A stretch of DNA of 64,000 bases from Sulfuritalea sp. (GTDB lineage: Bacteria; Pseudomonadota; Gammaproteobacteria; Burkholderiales; Rhodocyclaceae), in assembly GCA_016712985.1 (NCBI GenBank), contig JADJQA010000001.1:1-64000 (forward strand), read 5' to 3'. A program made the translations under genes and the position numbers. The notes below the pieces were generated by a model, which saw nothing but the letters and a program-made list of their open reading frames with translations, did no database searches and was not told where the DNA came from. Within the stretch, counting starts at the first letter, position 1, and each line of letters begins with the position of its first letter. Below, piece after piece: positions 1 through 9,042 of the stretch.

Positions 1-295
1 TGCGGATGGTCGTTCCCGGCGATCTCTCCCGGCCAAGCCCCATGAAACGCATCTCCGGACACGGAATCTGCACGATGCCGACATCGTATTGCATGCAGAG
101 CGCGATAATCGCCTTGTTGAGCGCCGGATAGCTCGCGGCCCCGGAATCGCGGGCATTTTGATTGAGGGCGCATTCGATCACCGCGACAAGCCGTCGACGC
201 CTGGGGTCGCGGCGGGCGGAGGCCCAGCGGCGGCTATTCTTCCGGCAACCGACACTTTGGTGCGATCCGCTGGCGGATCGTCGGCGCACCGTCAT
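1..295 (-). CDS. TudS-related putative desulfidase (short DUF523-like), cut by the left edge
   Basis: The frame is open from the left edge back to an ATG at 295. It reads LVAVIECALNQNARDSG, then a long helix-like stretch, then VGIVQIPCPEMRFMGLG. The early Cys in ECALNQN and the CPE motif are typical of short DUF523-like proteins related to the thiouracil desulfidase TudS, in which cysteines hold an Fe-S cluster. That role comes from the family and is not shown here. The first 36 or so codons are Arg-rich and unlike the family, which usually begins close to the VAVIEC strand. The real start may therefore lie downstream, or this 5' end may be damaged like its neighbours. The C-terminus is outside the window. 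Confidence 0.6.
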   Translation of the reverse strand, partial: MTVRRRSASGSHQSVGCRKNSRRWASARRDPRRRRLVAVIECALNQNARDSGAASYPALNKAIIALCMQYDVGIVQIPCPEMRFMGLGRERSPGTTIR

Positions 296-342
296 GCCAA
301 ATGACTGGCAGAAGTATTTGCCGAAGCCCGCCCGCTGAATCC

Positions 343-588
343 TCATTTCAGGATCGTTCCGGTGCTGTCCCGTACCGTGACTTCGACTGGAAATCCGGAA
401 CGCACGCTTTGCGTGACGATGCAGAAATCCTCGAACTGCGCGAGCACGCGATCGAGGTGAACGAGCATCTCTGCCGGTGACTCGATCCGGATGTCAACGC
501 TGACGGCGCCGATGCGCAAGCGTCCTTTTTCGTTGCGCTCCATGCGTGGCCTGGCAACAGGATCGGCAAACATCGGCAAACTCCACAT
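343..588 (-). pseudogene. OsmC-family C-terminal remnant
   Basis: This frame ends at 343 and encodes VSVDIRIESPAEMLVHLDRV followed by FEDFCIVTQSVRSGFPVEV. That matches the C-terminal helix and strand of OsmC-type peroxiredoxins, including the conserved FCIVT segment with its peroxidatic-type Cys. A full OsmC protein has about 140 residues. Only about 60 to 80 remain, and no N-terminal half was found in any frame, because the region upstream is already the thioesterase gene. It is most likely a deletion remnant. A start at 588 (ATG) or 543 (ATG) is possible if it is still expressed. Confidence 0.45.
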
Positions 589-607
589 ACGGTTTGGCAA
601 GCAACTC

Positions 608-1067
608 TCACGCGCCGAAATTGTCCGGCATCTGAACGGCCACCACCTCGCCGCGGGCGGTGGCCACGCCCTCAACGAACACGGTTGAGGCGACGACCAC
701 CTTGCGCCCCTTGATTTCCCGCACCTGTCCTCGAATTTCCAGTTCCGGCGCAGCGGCGTGGGCTCCCAGGTAGCTGACCTGCAGCGATCCGGTGACGAAA
801 CGGAAACCCGGCAAGCTGTCCATCTCGGCCGTTGGCGCGATACATCGCGGCGGATGCAGTCCCCGTGCTGTGGCAATCTATCAGCGAAGCCAGCAAGCCG
901 CCGTATACGAAGCCCGGAATCGCGCAATGGAAAGGCTCCGGGGAAAAGCGCGTTACGCTTTCCTCGCCATCCCAGAAGGTCTTGATCCGGTACCCATGTT
1001 CGTTCTGACGGCCGCATCCGTAGCAGTGCGACAGGTCATCCGGGTAGTAATCCTGAAAGGCTTTCAT
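608..1067 (-). pseudogene. PaaI-type hotdog thioesterase, frameshifted
   Basis: The gene starts at ATG 1067 behind an AGGAGA ribosome site and reads MKAFQDYYPDDLSHCYGCG, then FVYGGLLASLIDCHSTG, the hotdog helix carrying the catalytic Asp region of PaaI-like acyl-CoA thioesterases. After residue 82 or so the homologous sequence moves to another frame (PGFRFVTGSLQVSYLGA, then EIKGRKVVVASTVFVEG) and ends at 608. The shift lies near 822, in a GAGATGG context where one GA dinucleotide appears to be missing. Joined, the product would have about 153 residues, the normal family length. Family members hydrolyse acyl-CoA thioesters. The substrate is unknown. Confidence 0.7.
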
Positions 1068-1206
1068 GCGTTGGTCTCCTGTCGGGCGCCATGCCGGCAC
1101 TTTTCAAGCGGGTATGTTACAAGCCCTGCAACGACAAGGCCATCGAATCGCGCGTGGCGAATCACGCAATGCCAGCGGACACGTTGTTTCTGTTGAGTGC
1201 GCGAAA

Positions 1207-1928
1207 CTACCCCATCACCAAAGGCATTACGACGGGCAGCAGCAATGCGGTCATCAGTCCGTTGAGGCCCATTGCCAAGGCTGCAAAGGCTCCCATTTGC
1301 TCGCTTTCCTGAAAGGCACGCGCCGTACCGATGCCGTGGGAGGCAATGCCCAGCGCGAAGCCGCGCACAGCGTCGTCTTCGATTTTCAGGGCACGGTAGA
1401 GATATCGCGCTCCCGATGGCGCCAAGAATTCCTGTTGCGATCACCAGCACCTGCCGTCAGTGAAGGCAGACCACCGATGCGCTCGGCGATTCCCATAGCA
1501 ACAAAGGTCGTCACGGACTTCGGCGCCAGGGAGAGCTGCGTTGCCTTGCTGGCGCCCAGCAGGCTGGCAACCGCCACGGCGGAAAGCGCGGCGGTCAGCG
1601 AGCCAATTACCAGCGAAGCAAGTAGCGGCAGGGCCATGCGTTTCAAACGGGGAAGTTGCGCATGCAGCGGAATCGCAAGTGCGACCGTGGCGGGGCCCAG
1701 CAAAGTGCACGAACTGCGCGCCATCGAAGTAGGTGCGGTAGGCGTATCGGTGAGCCATAACAGGGCCACCAGTGCGCTGACCGCCAGCAATACCGGATTG
1801 GCCAGCGGATGACCCCCGCAGCGCCGGTGCAGGTGGCAAGCGCCCTGATAGGCAAGCAGGGTAAGCGTGAGGCCAAGCAGTGGCGAGGCCGCCAGGTAGA
1901 CCCAGATTTCGCCGAGACGTGACGTCAC
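1207..1928 (-). pseudogene. lrgB: LrgB/CidB-family membrane protein, several frameshifts
   Basis: Pieces of LrgB lie in three frames: GEIWVYLAASPLLGLTLTLL, then YRTYFDGAQFVHF, LLGPATVALAIPLHAQ, KSVTTFVAMGIAERIGG, LVIATGILGAIG and IEDDAVRGFALGIASHGIG, ending at 1207. The last motif (AxHGIGTARAF) is the family hallmark. At least four indels are needed to join the pieces. One is a missing C in the ACGCC(C)TAC run near 1741 and another is a missing CT near 1701. LrgB works with LrgA in holin-like control of murein hydrolases or in organic acid transport. A GTG at 1928 is the likely original start, directly after lrgA. A single product cannot be made as sequenced. Confidence 0.75.
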
Positions 1929-2277
1929 GGGAGGCCTTTCGGAGTTCGGGTTCGACGGATCAGGGCGGACCACGGCGGTCACCCCAATGGTAACGGCCGT
2001 GCTGACAAGCAGCGAAGCCAACAGGGGCACCCCATTCGTCGGACATGCGCTGAAAGTGCAGCATGACCCCGGTGCCCGCGGGTACGAAGAGCAGGGAGAG
2101 ATGCTGCACAGTCCTTGCGCTGTATTGCGCAAATTCGTCGACGGGCGCCACGCATGGCGAGGCCGAGGAAGAGCAATGCCATCCCGATCACCGGTCCCGG
2201 AATGGGAAGACCAAGACTCCGGAGATGACCTCGCCGGCAAGTTGAAACACAAGAAGCAAGGTAATGGCGCCGATCAT
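1929..2277 (-). pseudogene. lrgA: LrgA/CidA-family holin-like protein, several frameshifts
   Basis: The start at 2277 gives MIGAITLLLVFQLAGEVISG, and the family sequence then moves to another frame as LGLPIPGPVIGMALLFLGLA. It moves again to VQHLSLLFVPAGTGVMLHF, and again to LLASLLVSTAVTIGVTAVV. The first shift is one missing G in a TTGG(G)TCTT run near 2226. The third is one extra G in a TGGGG run near 2030. The joined product would have about 116 residues with four membrane helices, the normal size. LrgA and LrgB form a pair. The downstream lrgB is also broken, so the whole pair appears lost. Confidence 0.75.
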
Positions 2278-2592
2278 TTCTTGGTTGGCCGGTCCGGGTC
2301 AAAGCGTGTTCGATAATCGATGTGCCAAGCATGGTAGCGCAGAGAGCTGGACCTGGCGTTGCTTGCTCGGGCTCGGGTCGTCGAATTCGCGATGCTGAAT
2401 TATCGTTGTGAAAACAGCCACGGAAAGGCGATTGCCGAAATTCGCGTAGCCTATGGATGATCTACAATGGTTTGGGGCGTTTGGTGAAGTTGGTGCTGGA
2501 TCTACGGCTTGAATGGCTGGCCTTGGCCAATAGCGTTCGGCGACCCGCGGCAACTTCCTGGCGCCAGGATTTTCTCACCCAAGGAGACATTC
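2278..2592. other. Intergenic region between divergent lrgA and cytochrome c genes
   Basis: This region holds no recognisable gene. It should contain the promoters of both divergent units. An AAGGAG ribosome site at 2580-2585 serves the cytochrome gene. The stretch 2395-2470 is richer in A and T than its surroundings. No promoter boxes were clear enough to call. Confidence 0.4.
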
Positions 2593-3029
2593 ATGAAGAA
2601 CCACCCCAAGCGTATCACCCGCCTCTTTCTCATCATGGCCGCCAGCGCCACCGTCAGCGCCGCAATTGCCGCGGACAAGCCCGTTGATGTGGGCAAGTTC
2701 GAATACGAAGGCGCCTGCGCCTCCTGTCATGGCCTGACCGGCAAGGGTAACGGTCCATTGGCGATGCAGATGTCCATTCGCACGCCTGATTTGACGGGTT
2801 TGGCCAAGGCAAACAACGGCGTTTTTCCATTTGATCGCGTGTTCCAGGTGATCGATGGCCGGCAGGAGGTAAAGGCTCACGGCCCGCGCGACATGCCGGT
2901 CTGGGGCCGCGCATTCAATCGCCAGAGCTCCGCTTTCTTCGAAAACTATCCCCACACGACAGCGAATCCGCTGCCCGGAGTCTGCATCCTGGCACTCCCG
3001 AATATCTCTATCGCATCCAGGGAAAATAA
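2593..3029 (+). pseudogene. Periplasmic c-type cytochrome, 3' end frameshifted
   Basis: The ATG at 2593 follows an AAGGAG site. The first 26 residues form a signal peptide ending near AAIAA. A CASCHG haem-binding motif (CxxCH) follows at about residue 44, then PDLTGLAKANNG and the axial-Met region DMPVWGRAF. Monohaem cytochromes of this type carry electrons in the periplasm. After FFENYP the homologous tail moves to another frame (HDSESAARS, then EYLYRIQGK) and stops at 3029. Small compensating indels lie near 2950, 2982 and 2998. The original length would be about 146 residues. As sequenced, translation runs on to an unrelated tail ending at 3114. Confidence 0.75.
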
Positions 3030-3463
3030 CCTCCAAGAGGCTAGTCTTGAAAGAACGGGCGGTGATTGCGAGCTCGGCTGCCTGAAAGCTTGCCGACCTG
3101 CCACGGCGATCTAGATTGCAGTTTTCGCTGTCCCGTTTCCGACCAGGCTGAACTGGCTCCCTGGATGGCAGCAGCGCCGGTGGGATCAGGTAGGCCGGCC
3201 AGTGGTGGTCGACGGGACAAAAGCAACGATATTGAAAAGAAATCTACGGTTCCGTGGCCCGTCGGTGATTGGCTGAACAGAAACTCAACATACGGCTGCG
3301 AATAGCGAATGTCGGGCTCTTGGGCTTTCGGCGCGCCAAGTCGCGAACGATTCGGCCGGCAATCGTCGCGCGCAAGTCGGTAAGCGGCCATTCCAATAAT
3401 TTATCGTTCCGCCAGAAGCGTCCTGCTACCATTTCGGCCTCCACCGATCTCTTCCCTGCCTCG
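3030..3463. other. Non-coding gap between cytochrome c and SulP genes
   Basis: About 430 bases lie here without a supported gene. The open frames in it on both strands have compositions expected by chance and show no family motif. It may hold decayed sequence, because the genes on both sides carry frameshifts. No terminator or promoter was clear. Confidence 0.4.
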
Positions 3464-5249
3464 ATGTCCGCACCCTCCGGCTGGCTGTTGCGCGTTTTCC
3501 CGTTCCTGCGCTGGAGTTCCGCCATCACCCCGCGAAACCTCCGCACCGACCTGACTGCGGGTCTGGTCGGCGCCCTGATCGTCCTGCCGCAGGGCGTCGC
3601 CTTCGCCACCCTGGCGGGCATGCCTCCCGCATACGGCTTGTATGCCGCGATGGTTCCGGCGGCGGTCCCCGCGCTGTGGCGTCCGTCTTTTTCACCTGGT
3701 GTCGGGGCCGACCAACGCCATCTCGCTGGTGGTATTCGCCACCATGAGCCACCTCGCCGAGCCTGGCTCCGCGAACTACATCTCGCTGGTGCTGACACTC
3801 ACCTTCATGGTCGGCGCCTTGCAATTGCTGATGGGCTTCGCGCGTCTCGGCACCCTGGTCAATTTCATTTCCCATACGGTGGTGATCGGTTTCACCGCCG
3901 GCGCGGCGATGCTGATCATTGCCAGCCAGGTGAAGAACTTCTTCGGCCTCGACATCCCGCGCGGTGCCGTGTTCTTCCGCACGATCGAATTTTTCTTCAC
4001 GCACCCGGCCGACATCAAGCCCTGGGTCGTTGCTGTTGGTATGGCGACACTGGCCTCCGGAATCCTGGTACGGAAACTGTTGCCCGCAATCCCCTACATG
4101 ATCGCCGCCATGCTGGTCGGCAGCTTCACCGCGCTGGGCCTCAACCAGTGGCTGGGACAGGAGGTCACCGGAATCCGCACCCTGGGCGCACTGCCGGGCG
4201 CGCTGCCGCCGCTGTCGGCTCCGCACTTCCACCTCGAAACCATGCGCGACCTGCTGACCATCGCCGTCGCGGTGACGGCGCTGGCACTGACCGAGGCGGT
4301 TTCGATAGCGCGCTCGATCGGCGTCAAGTCCGGACAGCGCATCGACGGCAATCAGGAGTTCATCGGCCAGGGGCTGTCGAACATCGCCGGCGCGTTCTTT
4401 TCCGCTTATCCGTCGTCGGGTTCCTTCAACCGCTCCGGCCTCAACTTCGAGGCAGGCGCGAAAACCCCGCTGGCAGCCGCGTTCTCAGCCGGCTTCCTGG
4501 TCATTGTGCTGCTCGCCGTGGCGCCCCTAGCGGCCTACCTGCCGATCGCCTCGATGGCGGCCATCCTGTTCCTCGTCGCCTGGGGCCTGTTCGACTTCCA
4601 TCACTTCGGGGTCATCGCCCGCAGCAGTAGCGCCGAACTGGCGGTGCTCATCGTCACCTTCATCGCCACACTGGTGATCCACCTCGAAGAAGCCATCCTG
4701 ATCGGCATCGTGCTGTCGATGATGTTCTACCTGAACCGCACCTCGCAGCCGCTGATCCGGATTGTGGTTCCCGATCCCGCCCATCCACAACGCAAGTTCG
4801 GCCCCAAACCGGAAAACGGGCGGGAATGTCCGCAACTCAAGATTGTCCGCATCGAGGGCTCGCTTTACTTCGGCGCCGTCAATCATGTCGGCGAAACGCT
4901 GCAGGGCTACGCCGAACAGTTTGCCGAACAGAAGCACCTGCTGCTGATGTCGAAGAGCATCAACTTCGTCGACATCGCCGGCGCCGAGCTGCTGGCGCAT
5001 GAAGCGCGGTCTCGCCGGAAAGGCGGCGGCAGCCTGTCCTTTTACAGCCTGCGGGCGCGCGCCGAGGAAATGCTGATGAAGCCGGACTATGCGGTCGACA
5101 TCGGTCGCGACGCGCTGTTCGCGACCAAGCACGCCGCCATAGCGTCATGCGTGGCAAGACTCGATCACGAAATCTGCCGTCGCTGCACCGCCAGGGTGTT
5201 CATCGAATGCGCTAGCCTGCCGGGACCGCCAAGCAAGGCCACCCCATGA
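3464..5249 (+). pseudogene. SulP-family anion transporter with STAS domain, one-base frameshift
   Basis: The product begins MSAPSGWLLRVFPFLRWSSA and continues through LVGALIVLPQGVAFATLAGM, the first SulP helices. It then changes frame at a T5 run (3688-3692). Removing one T restores ALWRPSFHLVSGPTNAISL. The second frame then runs to 5249 with the rest of the transporter core (GSFNRSGLNFEAGAKTPLAA) and a cytoplasmic STAS domain (SKSINFVDIAGAELLAHEA) at roughly residues 460 to 560. The repaired length is about 594 residues. SulP proteins move sulfate, bicarbonate or dicarboxylates across the inner membrane. The substrate here is unknown. The stop overlaps the next gene by four bases. Confidence 0.8.
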
Positions 5250-5911
5250 AAACCTACGCCGCCGACTTCTCCGCCCTGATCTTCAGCATCGCCGCATTCG
5301 CCGGCTACCAGATCTACGTCAATCGCAAGGGCCGCGGCGACCCGCACTACAGCATCCAGCAGATGATCAGTGCCGCACGCGTCGCCTGGGTCGAGACTAT
5401 CATGCGCGAACGCCGCGACATCCTGGCGATCCAGACGCTGCGCAATTCGATCATGGCGGCGACGTTTCTCGCCTCCACGGGAATCCTGCTGATCATTGGC
5501 GTGCTGACCCTTTCCGAACAGGGGGACAAGCTCTCGAGTGCATGGCACTCGCTCAATTTCATCGGCCAGGTCGCACAGCAGATCTGGCTGGTCAAGCTGC
5601 TGGCCATGCTGCTCGACCTGCTGGTGGCGTTCTTCAGCTTCGCCATGGCGATCAGGTACTTCCACCACACCGGTTACCTGATCAACGTTCCGGTCGGCAG
5701 CCAGGACTTCGCGCAGCCGCATTTTGTCGCCGCGCAGTTGAACCGGGCCGGGCGCTTCTACAGCATCGGCATGCGTGCCTACTACCTGCTGGTGCCCCTG
5801 CTGTTCTGGCTCTTCGGCCCGCACTTCCTGGCCATGGCGACGGCGCTGCTGGTCTGGGTGCTCTACCACCTCGACCGCAGCCCGCGCCGCGAGAGCGACC
5901 TGACCGGGTAG
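5246..5911 (+). CDS. DUF599 family inner-membrane protein
   Basis: This 221-residue protein matches the DUF599 family. Hydrophobic segments sit near residues 5-22, 70-90, 112-138 and 178-208. The family sequence RERRDILAIQTLRNSIMAAT follows the first helix, and polar loops contain RYFHHTGYLINV. The function of the family is not known. The ATG overlaps the SulP stop by four bases, so the two were probably translated together and the protein may assist or accompany the anion transporter. No frame damage is visible. Confidence 0.8.
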   Translation: MKTYAADFSALIFSIAAFAGYQIYVNRKGRGDPHYSIQQMISAARVAWVETIMRERRDILAIQTLRNSIMAATFLASTGILLIIGVLTLSEQGDKLSSAWHSLNFIGQVAQQIWLVKLLAMLLDLLVAFFSFAMAIRYFHHTGYLINVPVGSQDFAQPHFVAAQLNRAGRFYSIGMRAYYLLVPLLFWLFGPHFLAMATALLVWVLYHLDRSPRRESDLTG

Positions 5912-5991
5912 CCTCCCCGCGTCTGGCGTTTTCCACCTGAAACAAAGTTTTTCTGCACGCCGCCGCCGCGGAGTCCGGCTACAATCGGTCC

Positions 5992-6558
5992 ATGGGACAT
6001 CGACTTTCAAAAATCTACACACGCACCGGTGACGCCGGTACCACGGGCCTCGGGGACGGTAGCCGCACGCCAAAGAACTCCGCCCGCGTCGCGGCCATGG
6101 GCGACGTCGATGAGCTAAATTCGCTGATCGGCGTGATTCTCTGCGAGGAACTGCCCGCTGACGTGCGCGAGCTGTACACCGGCATCCAGCATGACCTGTT
6201 CGACCTCGGCGGCGAAATGTCGATCCCTGGCGCCGTGCTGCTGAAAGACACGCAGCCGGCCCGGCTGGAAGCCGCCATCGACCGCTACAACGCCGATCTG
6301 GGGCCTCTCAAGGAATTCATCCTGCCCGGCTCAGGGCAGGGCAGTGCCGGACGCGCCGCTGCCCTCACGCACCTGGCGCGCACCGTCTGCCGCCGCGCCG
6401 AACGCGTGACGGTTGCGCTGGCCGCCGACGAAACCGTGTCGGACGCGGGGCGCCAATACCTGAATCGCCTATCGGATCTGCTGTTCGTCCTCGGCCGCTG
6501 GCTCAACAAGGCCGCGGGTGGCGGTGACGTGCTGTGGCAAAAGGGCAAGAACGCCTGA
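5992..6558 (+). CDS. Cob(I)yrinic acid a,c-diamide adenosyltransferase, PduO type
   Basis: The 188-residue product carries the PduO-type signature TRTGDAGTTGLGDGSRTPK near its start, which forms the ATP site. It also has AMGDVDELNSLIGV, RTVCRRAERVTVAL and the C-terminal NRLSDLLFVLGRWLNK helix. These enzymes transfer the 5'-deoxyadenosyl group from ATP to cob(I)alamin to make coenzyme B12. The length fits the family. No strong Shine-Dalgarno site precedes the ATG. A TACAAT hexamer at 5980-5985 lies only six bases upstream, so a very short leader is possible. A B12-dependent mutase lies at the far right edge of the window. Confidence 0.92.
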   Translation: MGHRLSKIYTRTGDAGTTGLGDGSRTPKNSARVAAMGDVDELNSLIGVILCEELPADVRELYTGIQHDLFDLGGEMSIPGAVLLKDTQPARLEAAIDRYNADLGPLKEFILPGSGQGSAGRAAALTHLARTVCRRAERVTVALAADETVSDAGRQYLNRLSDLLFVLGRWLNKAAGGGDVLWQKGKNA

Positions 6559-6570
6559 CCGGAAAGCGTT

Positions 6571-7104
6571 CTACCGAATACGCGAGCGCCGGGCTTCCAT
6601 GCAGTCCAGAAGCCGCGCGGTGACGCTGCGCAGCCGCTGGTTGAGCAGCATCAACAACTCGGTCATCAGCTTGACGCCGATGCGCGGTTCTTCGGCAATG
6701 ATGCGCGAGAGCGTTTCACGATCAAGGACGGCAAATTCGATCGCATCCAGCGCAATGCAACTGGCAAAACGTGGCGCGCCATCGATCAGCGACATCTCGC
6801 CCAGCGTCTTCCCCGGACCGGCCCTGGCCATGATCTGCGGCAACCCGCGCACGTCCTTCTTGACGATTTCGGCGTTGCCATCCAGCAGCAGCAGCATGAA
6901 ATCGCCATCTTCGCCCTCGCAAATGACTTCGCTGCCCGGCGGCGCGCGGTAGCAGCGCATGTAGCGGGCAAGCCCTTCGAGCTCATCCGCTTCGAAGTCC
7001 TCGAACAGATGGATGGCCTCGATGATCTCGCGGATCCGGCCGACAAAAGGCAGCGCATCTCCAAGAAACTCGACGTTGGGGATCTGGGCAATCTTTGTCA
7101 TCAT
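6571..7104 (-). CDS. Cyclic nucleotide-binding domain protein
   Basis: This roughly 177-residue protein is almost entirely one cNMP-binding beta roll. It shows PPGSEVICEGEDGDFMLLL and the phosphate-binding cassette GEMSLIDGAPRFAS, with the Glu and Arg that contact a cyclic nucleotide in Crp-like proteins. No helix-turn-helix follows, so it is not a transcription factor of the usual type. It more likely acts as a stand-alone sensor or partner protein. The start is placed at one of two adjacent ATG codons (7104, 7101), because the residues further upstream do not fit the fold. It converges with the adenosyltransferase gene, 12 bases apart. Confidence 0.75.
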   Translation of the reverse strand: MMTKIAQIPNVEFLGDALPFVGRIREIIEAIHLFEDFEADELEGLARYMRCYRAPPGSEVICEGEDGDFMLLLLDGNAEIVKKDVRGLPQIMARAGPGKTLGEMSLIDGAPRFASCIALDAIEFAVLDRETLSRIIAEEPRIGVKLMTELLMLLNQRLRSVTARLLDCMEARRSRIR

Positions 7105-7166
7105 GTCGGCAGTATAGCTCCGCCAGGCGAGGCAAGCAGCAACAGCAAGCAATCGGGTGTCGTCGA

Positions 7167-8234
7167 CTAACGCTCCGCGAGCACCACGCGGCGAGCCTTC
7201 ACCGCGTTGGCGAGTATGTCGAGCGCAACCAGCGTGTCATCCCAGCCGAGACAGGCATCGGTCACCGACACGCCGTATTCGAGGGGCTTGCCGGGCGTCA
7301 GATCCTGCCTGCCTTCCTTGAGGTGCGACTCGATCATCACGCCGAAGATACGGTCGTCGCCGGCCGCCAGTTGGGCTGCGACATCCCGGGCCACTTCAAG
7401 CTGGCGCTTGAACTGCTTGCTGCTGTTGGCATGCGAAAAGTCGATCATGACGCGCGCCGCAACGCCGGCCCTGCCCAACTCGGCGCAAGCGGCATCGACC
7501 GCGACGGCCTGGTAGTTCGGCGCCGTTCCGCCGCGCAGGATGACATGGGAATCCTCGTTGCCGTTGGTCGACACGATCGCGGAGTGGCCCGCCTTGGTCA
7601 CCGAAAGAAAATGATGGGGACTGGCGGCGGCCTTGATCGCATCCACGGCAATCCGCATGTTGCCGTCGGTCCCGTTCTTGAAGCCGACCGGACAGGACAG
7701 GCCGGAAGCCAGTTCGCGATGCACTTGCGATTCGGTCGTGCGCGCGCCGATCGCCCCCCAACTGATCAGGTCCGCAGTGTATTGCGGCGAGATGGTATCG
7801 AGAAATTCCGTTGCCGCCGGCAGGCCGAGCTCATTGACTTCCCACAGGAGCTTCCGCGCCAGCCTCAAGCCCTCGTTGATCCTGAAGCTGCCATCCATCC
7901 GCGGGTCGTTGATCAGCCCTTTCCAGCCCACCGTGGTCCGCGGCTTCTCGAAATACACCCGCATCAGGATCAGCAGGTCGTCGGCAAAGCGCGCTGCTTC
8001 GTGATGCAGCTTGCGCGCATACTCCATCGCCGCGGCGTTGTCGTGGATCGAGCAGGGACCGGCCACCACCACCAGGCGATCGTCGGCGCCGTGCAGCACG
8101 CGATGCACGGCCTGACGCGCCTGAAAGGTCGTCTCGGCGGCCGCGTCGGTGGGAGGAAACTCTCGCAAAATCTGCGCCGGGGGCGAGAGTTCCTTGATCT
8201 CACGAATGCGGATATCGTCGGTAATGTGCTTCAT
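7167..8234 (-). CDS. aroG: 3-deoxy-7-phosphoheptulonate (DAHP) synthase, class I
   Basis: This 355-residue enzyme condenses phosphoenolpyruvate with erythrose 4-phosphate, the first step of the shikimate pathway to aromatic amino acids. Visible class I motifs are VVVAGPCSIHD near residue 55, MRVYFEKPRTTVGWKGLIND near 91, the substrate loop GARTTESQVHRELASGLSCP and GHSAIVSTNGNEDSHVILRG. The length is that of the AroG/AroF/AroH type. Whether it is sensitive to phenylalanine, tyrosine or tryptophan cannot be told from these motifs. It diverges from the oxidoreductase operon, and the 211-base gap should hold both promoters. Confidence 0.95.
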   Translation of the reverse strand: MKHITDDIRIREIKELSPPAQILREFPPTDAAAETTFQARQAVHRVLHGADDRLVVVAGPCSIHDNAAAMEYARKLHHEAARFADDLLILMRVYFEKPRTTVGWKGLINDPRMDGSFRINEGLRLARKLLWEVNELGLPAATEFLDTISPQYTADLISWGAIGARTTESQVHRELASGLSCPVGFKNGTDGNMRIAVDAIKAAASPHHFLSVTKAGHSAIVSTNGNEDSHVILRGGTAPNYQAVAVDAACAELGRAGVAARVMIDFSHANSSKQFKRQLEVARDVAAQLAAGDDRIFGVMIESHLKEGRQDLTPGKPLEYGVSVTDACLGWDDTLVALDILANAVKARRVVLAER

Positions 8235-8386
8235 GCCTCAACCTTTAAGCGCAAAGTGTGTAAGATTGTACCGGACGGTCCGGTGGCAGCCCGCCGGACG
8301 CCGAAGCAATCCAGACCGCACAGTAAGCATGGGTTTCCGCTTTCCCCGCGCCAAGTGATCAATCTCATCTTCTTGACGGAAAAGCG

Positions 8387-8415
8387 TTCAAAGTTCGATT
8401 TGACTGGGGTATGCT
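8387..8415 (+). promoter_or_regulatory. Candidate sigma-70 promoter of the oxidoreductase operon
   Basis: TTCAAA at 8387-8392 and TATGCT at 8410-8415 are separated by 17 bases. Each matches four of six consensus positions. The ATG at 8446 and its AAGGAG site at 8432-8437 follow at a normal distance. The match is weak and there is no independent support. Confidence 0.3.
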
Positions 8416-8445
8416 TCGCCCCCACGACGATAAGGAGAATGAATC

Positions 8446-9042
8446 ATGTTCCAGGTTCGGATTCATGGCCGTGGCGGCCAGGGCGTGGTAACCGCGGCAG
8501 AGATGCTTTCGATTGCCGCTTTTCAGGAAGGCCGGCACGCGCAGGCTTTCCCCAGTTTTGGCTCGGAGCGCACGGGCGCGCCGGTGGTGGCCTTCTGCCG
8601 CATTGCCGACAAGGAGATCCGCTTGCGCGAGCCGATCATGGCGCCCGATGCGCTGATCATTCAGGATCCGACCTTGCTGCATCAGGTTGATGTCTTCGCC
8701 GGGCTGAAGAAGGACGGCTACATCCTGATCAACACCAACAAGACCTTCGAGGAACTCGGCCTCGGCGACTTCGTACGCGACTGGCCCCACGATCGCCTGT
8801 GCACCGTGGCCGCCACCGATCTCAGCAAGAAGCATGTCGGCCGGCCGATGCCGAATGTACCGCTGTTGGGAGGCTTTGCGGCCGTGTCGGGAACCATCCG
8901 CCTCGAATCCGTGATCATGGCCATCAATGACAAGTTTTCGGGGAAGGTGGCTGCTGGCAACATCGCCGCCGCGACCGAGGCTTACAACACCGTTCGCGCC
9001 GGGATCGAGAAAGCCCGCCGCCAGGAGGCTGCCCATGCTTAA
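8446..9042 (+). CDS. 2-oxoacid:acceptor oxidoreductase gamma subunit (PadE/PorG-like)
   Basis: This 198-residue subunit begins with the gamma-domain nucleotide-type loop GRGGQGVVTAAEMLS and continues with FPSFGSERTGAPVVAF and NVPLLGGFAAVSGTI. In pyruvate and phenylglyoxylate oxidoreductases the gamma chain helps bind CoA and complete the active site. An AAGGAG site precedes the ATG at a good distance. It is the first gene of the operon, and its TAA overlaps the alpha start by eight bases. The closest match I recall is to phenylglyoxylate enzymes, but pyruvate or another 2-oxoacid remains possible. Confidence 0.85.
   Translation: MFQVRIHGRGGQGVVTAAEMLSIAAFQEGRHAQAFPSFGSERTGAPVVAFCRIADKEIRLREPIMAPDALIIQDPTLLHQVDVFAGLKKDGYILINTNKTFEELGLGDFVRDWPHDRLCTVAATDLSKKHVGRPMPNVPLLGGFAAVSGTIRLESVIMAINDKFSGKVAAGNIAAATEAYNTVRAGIEKARRQEAAHA

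Noticed and set aside
3688..3692. T5 tract in sulP as a phase-variation switch
   Set aside because: Five bases is too short for frequent slippage. A sequencing error or fixed mutation is more likely.
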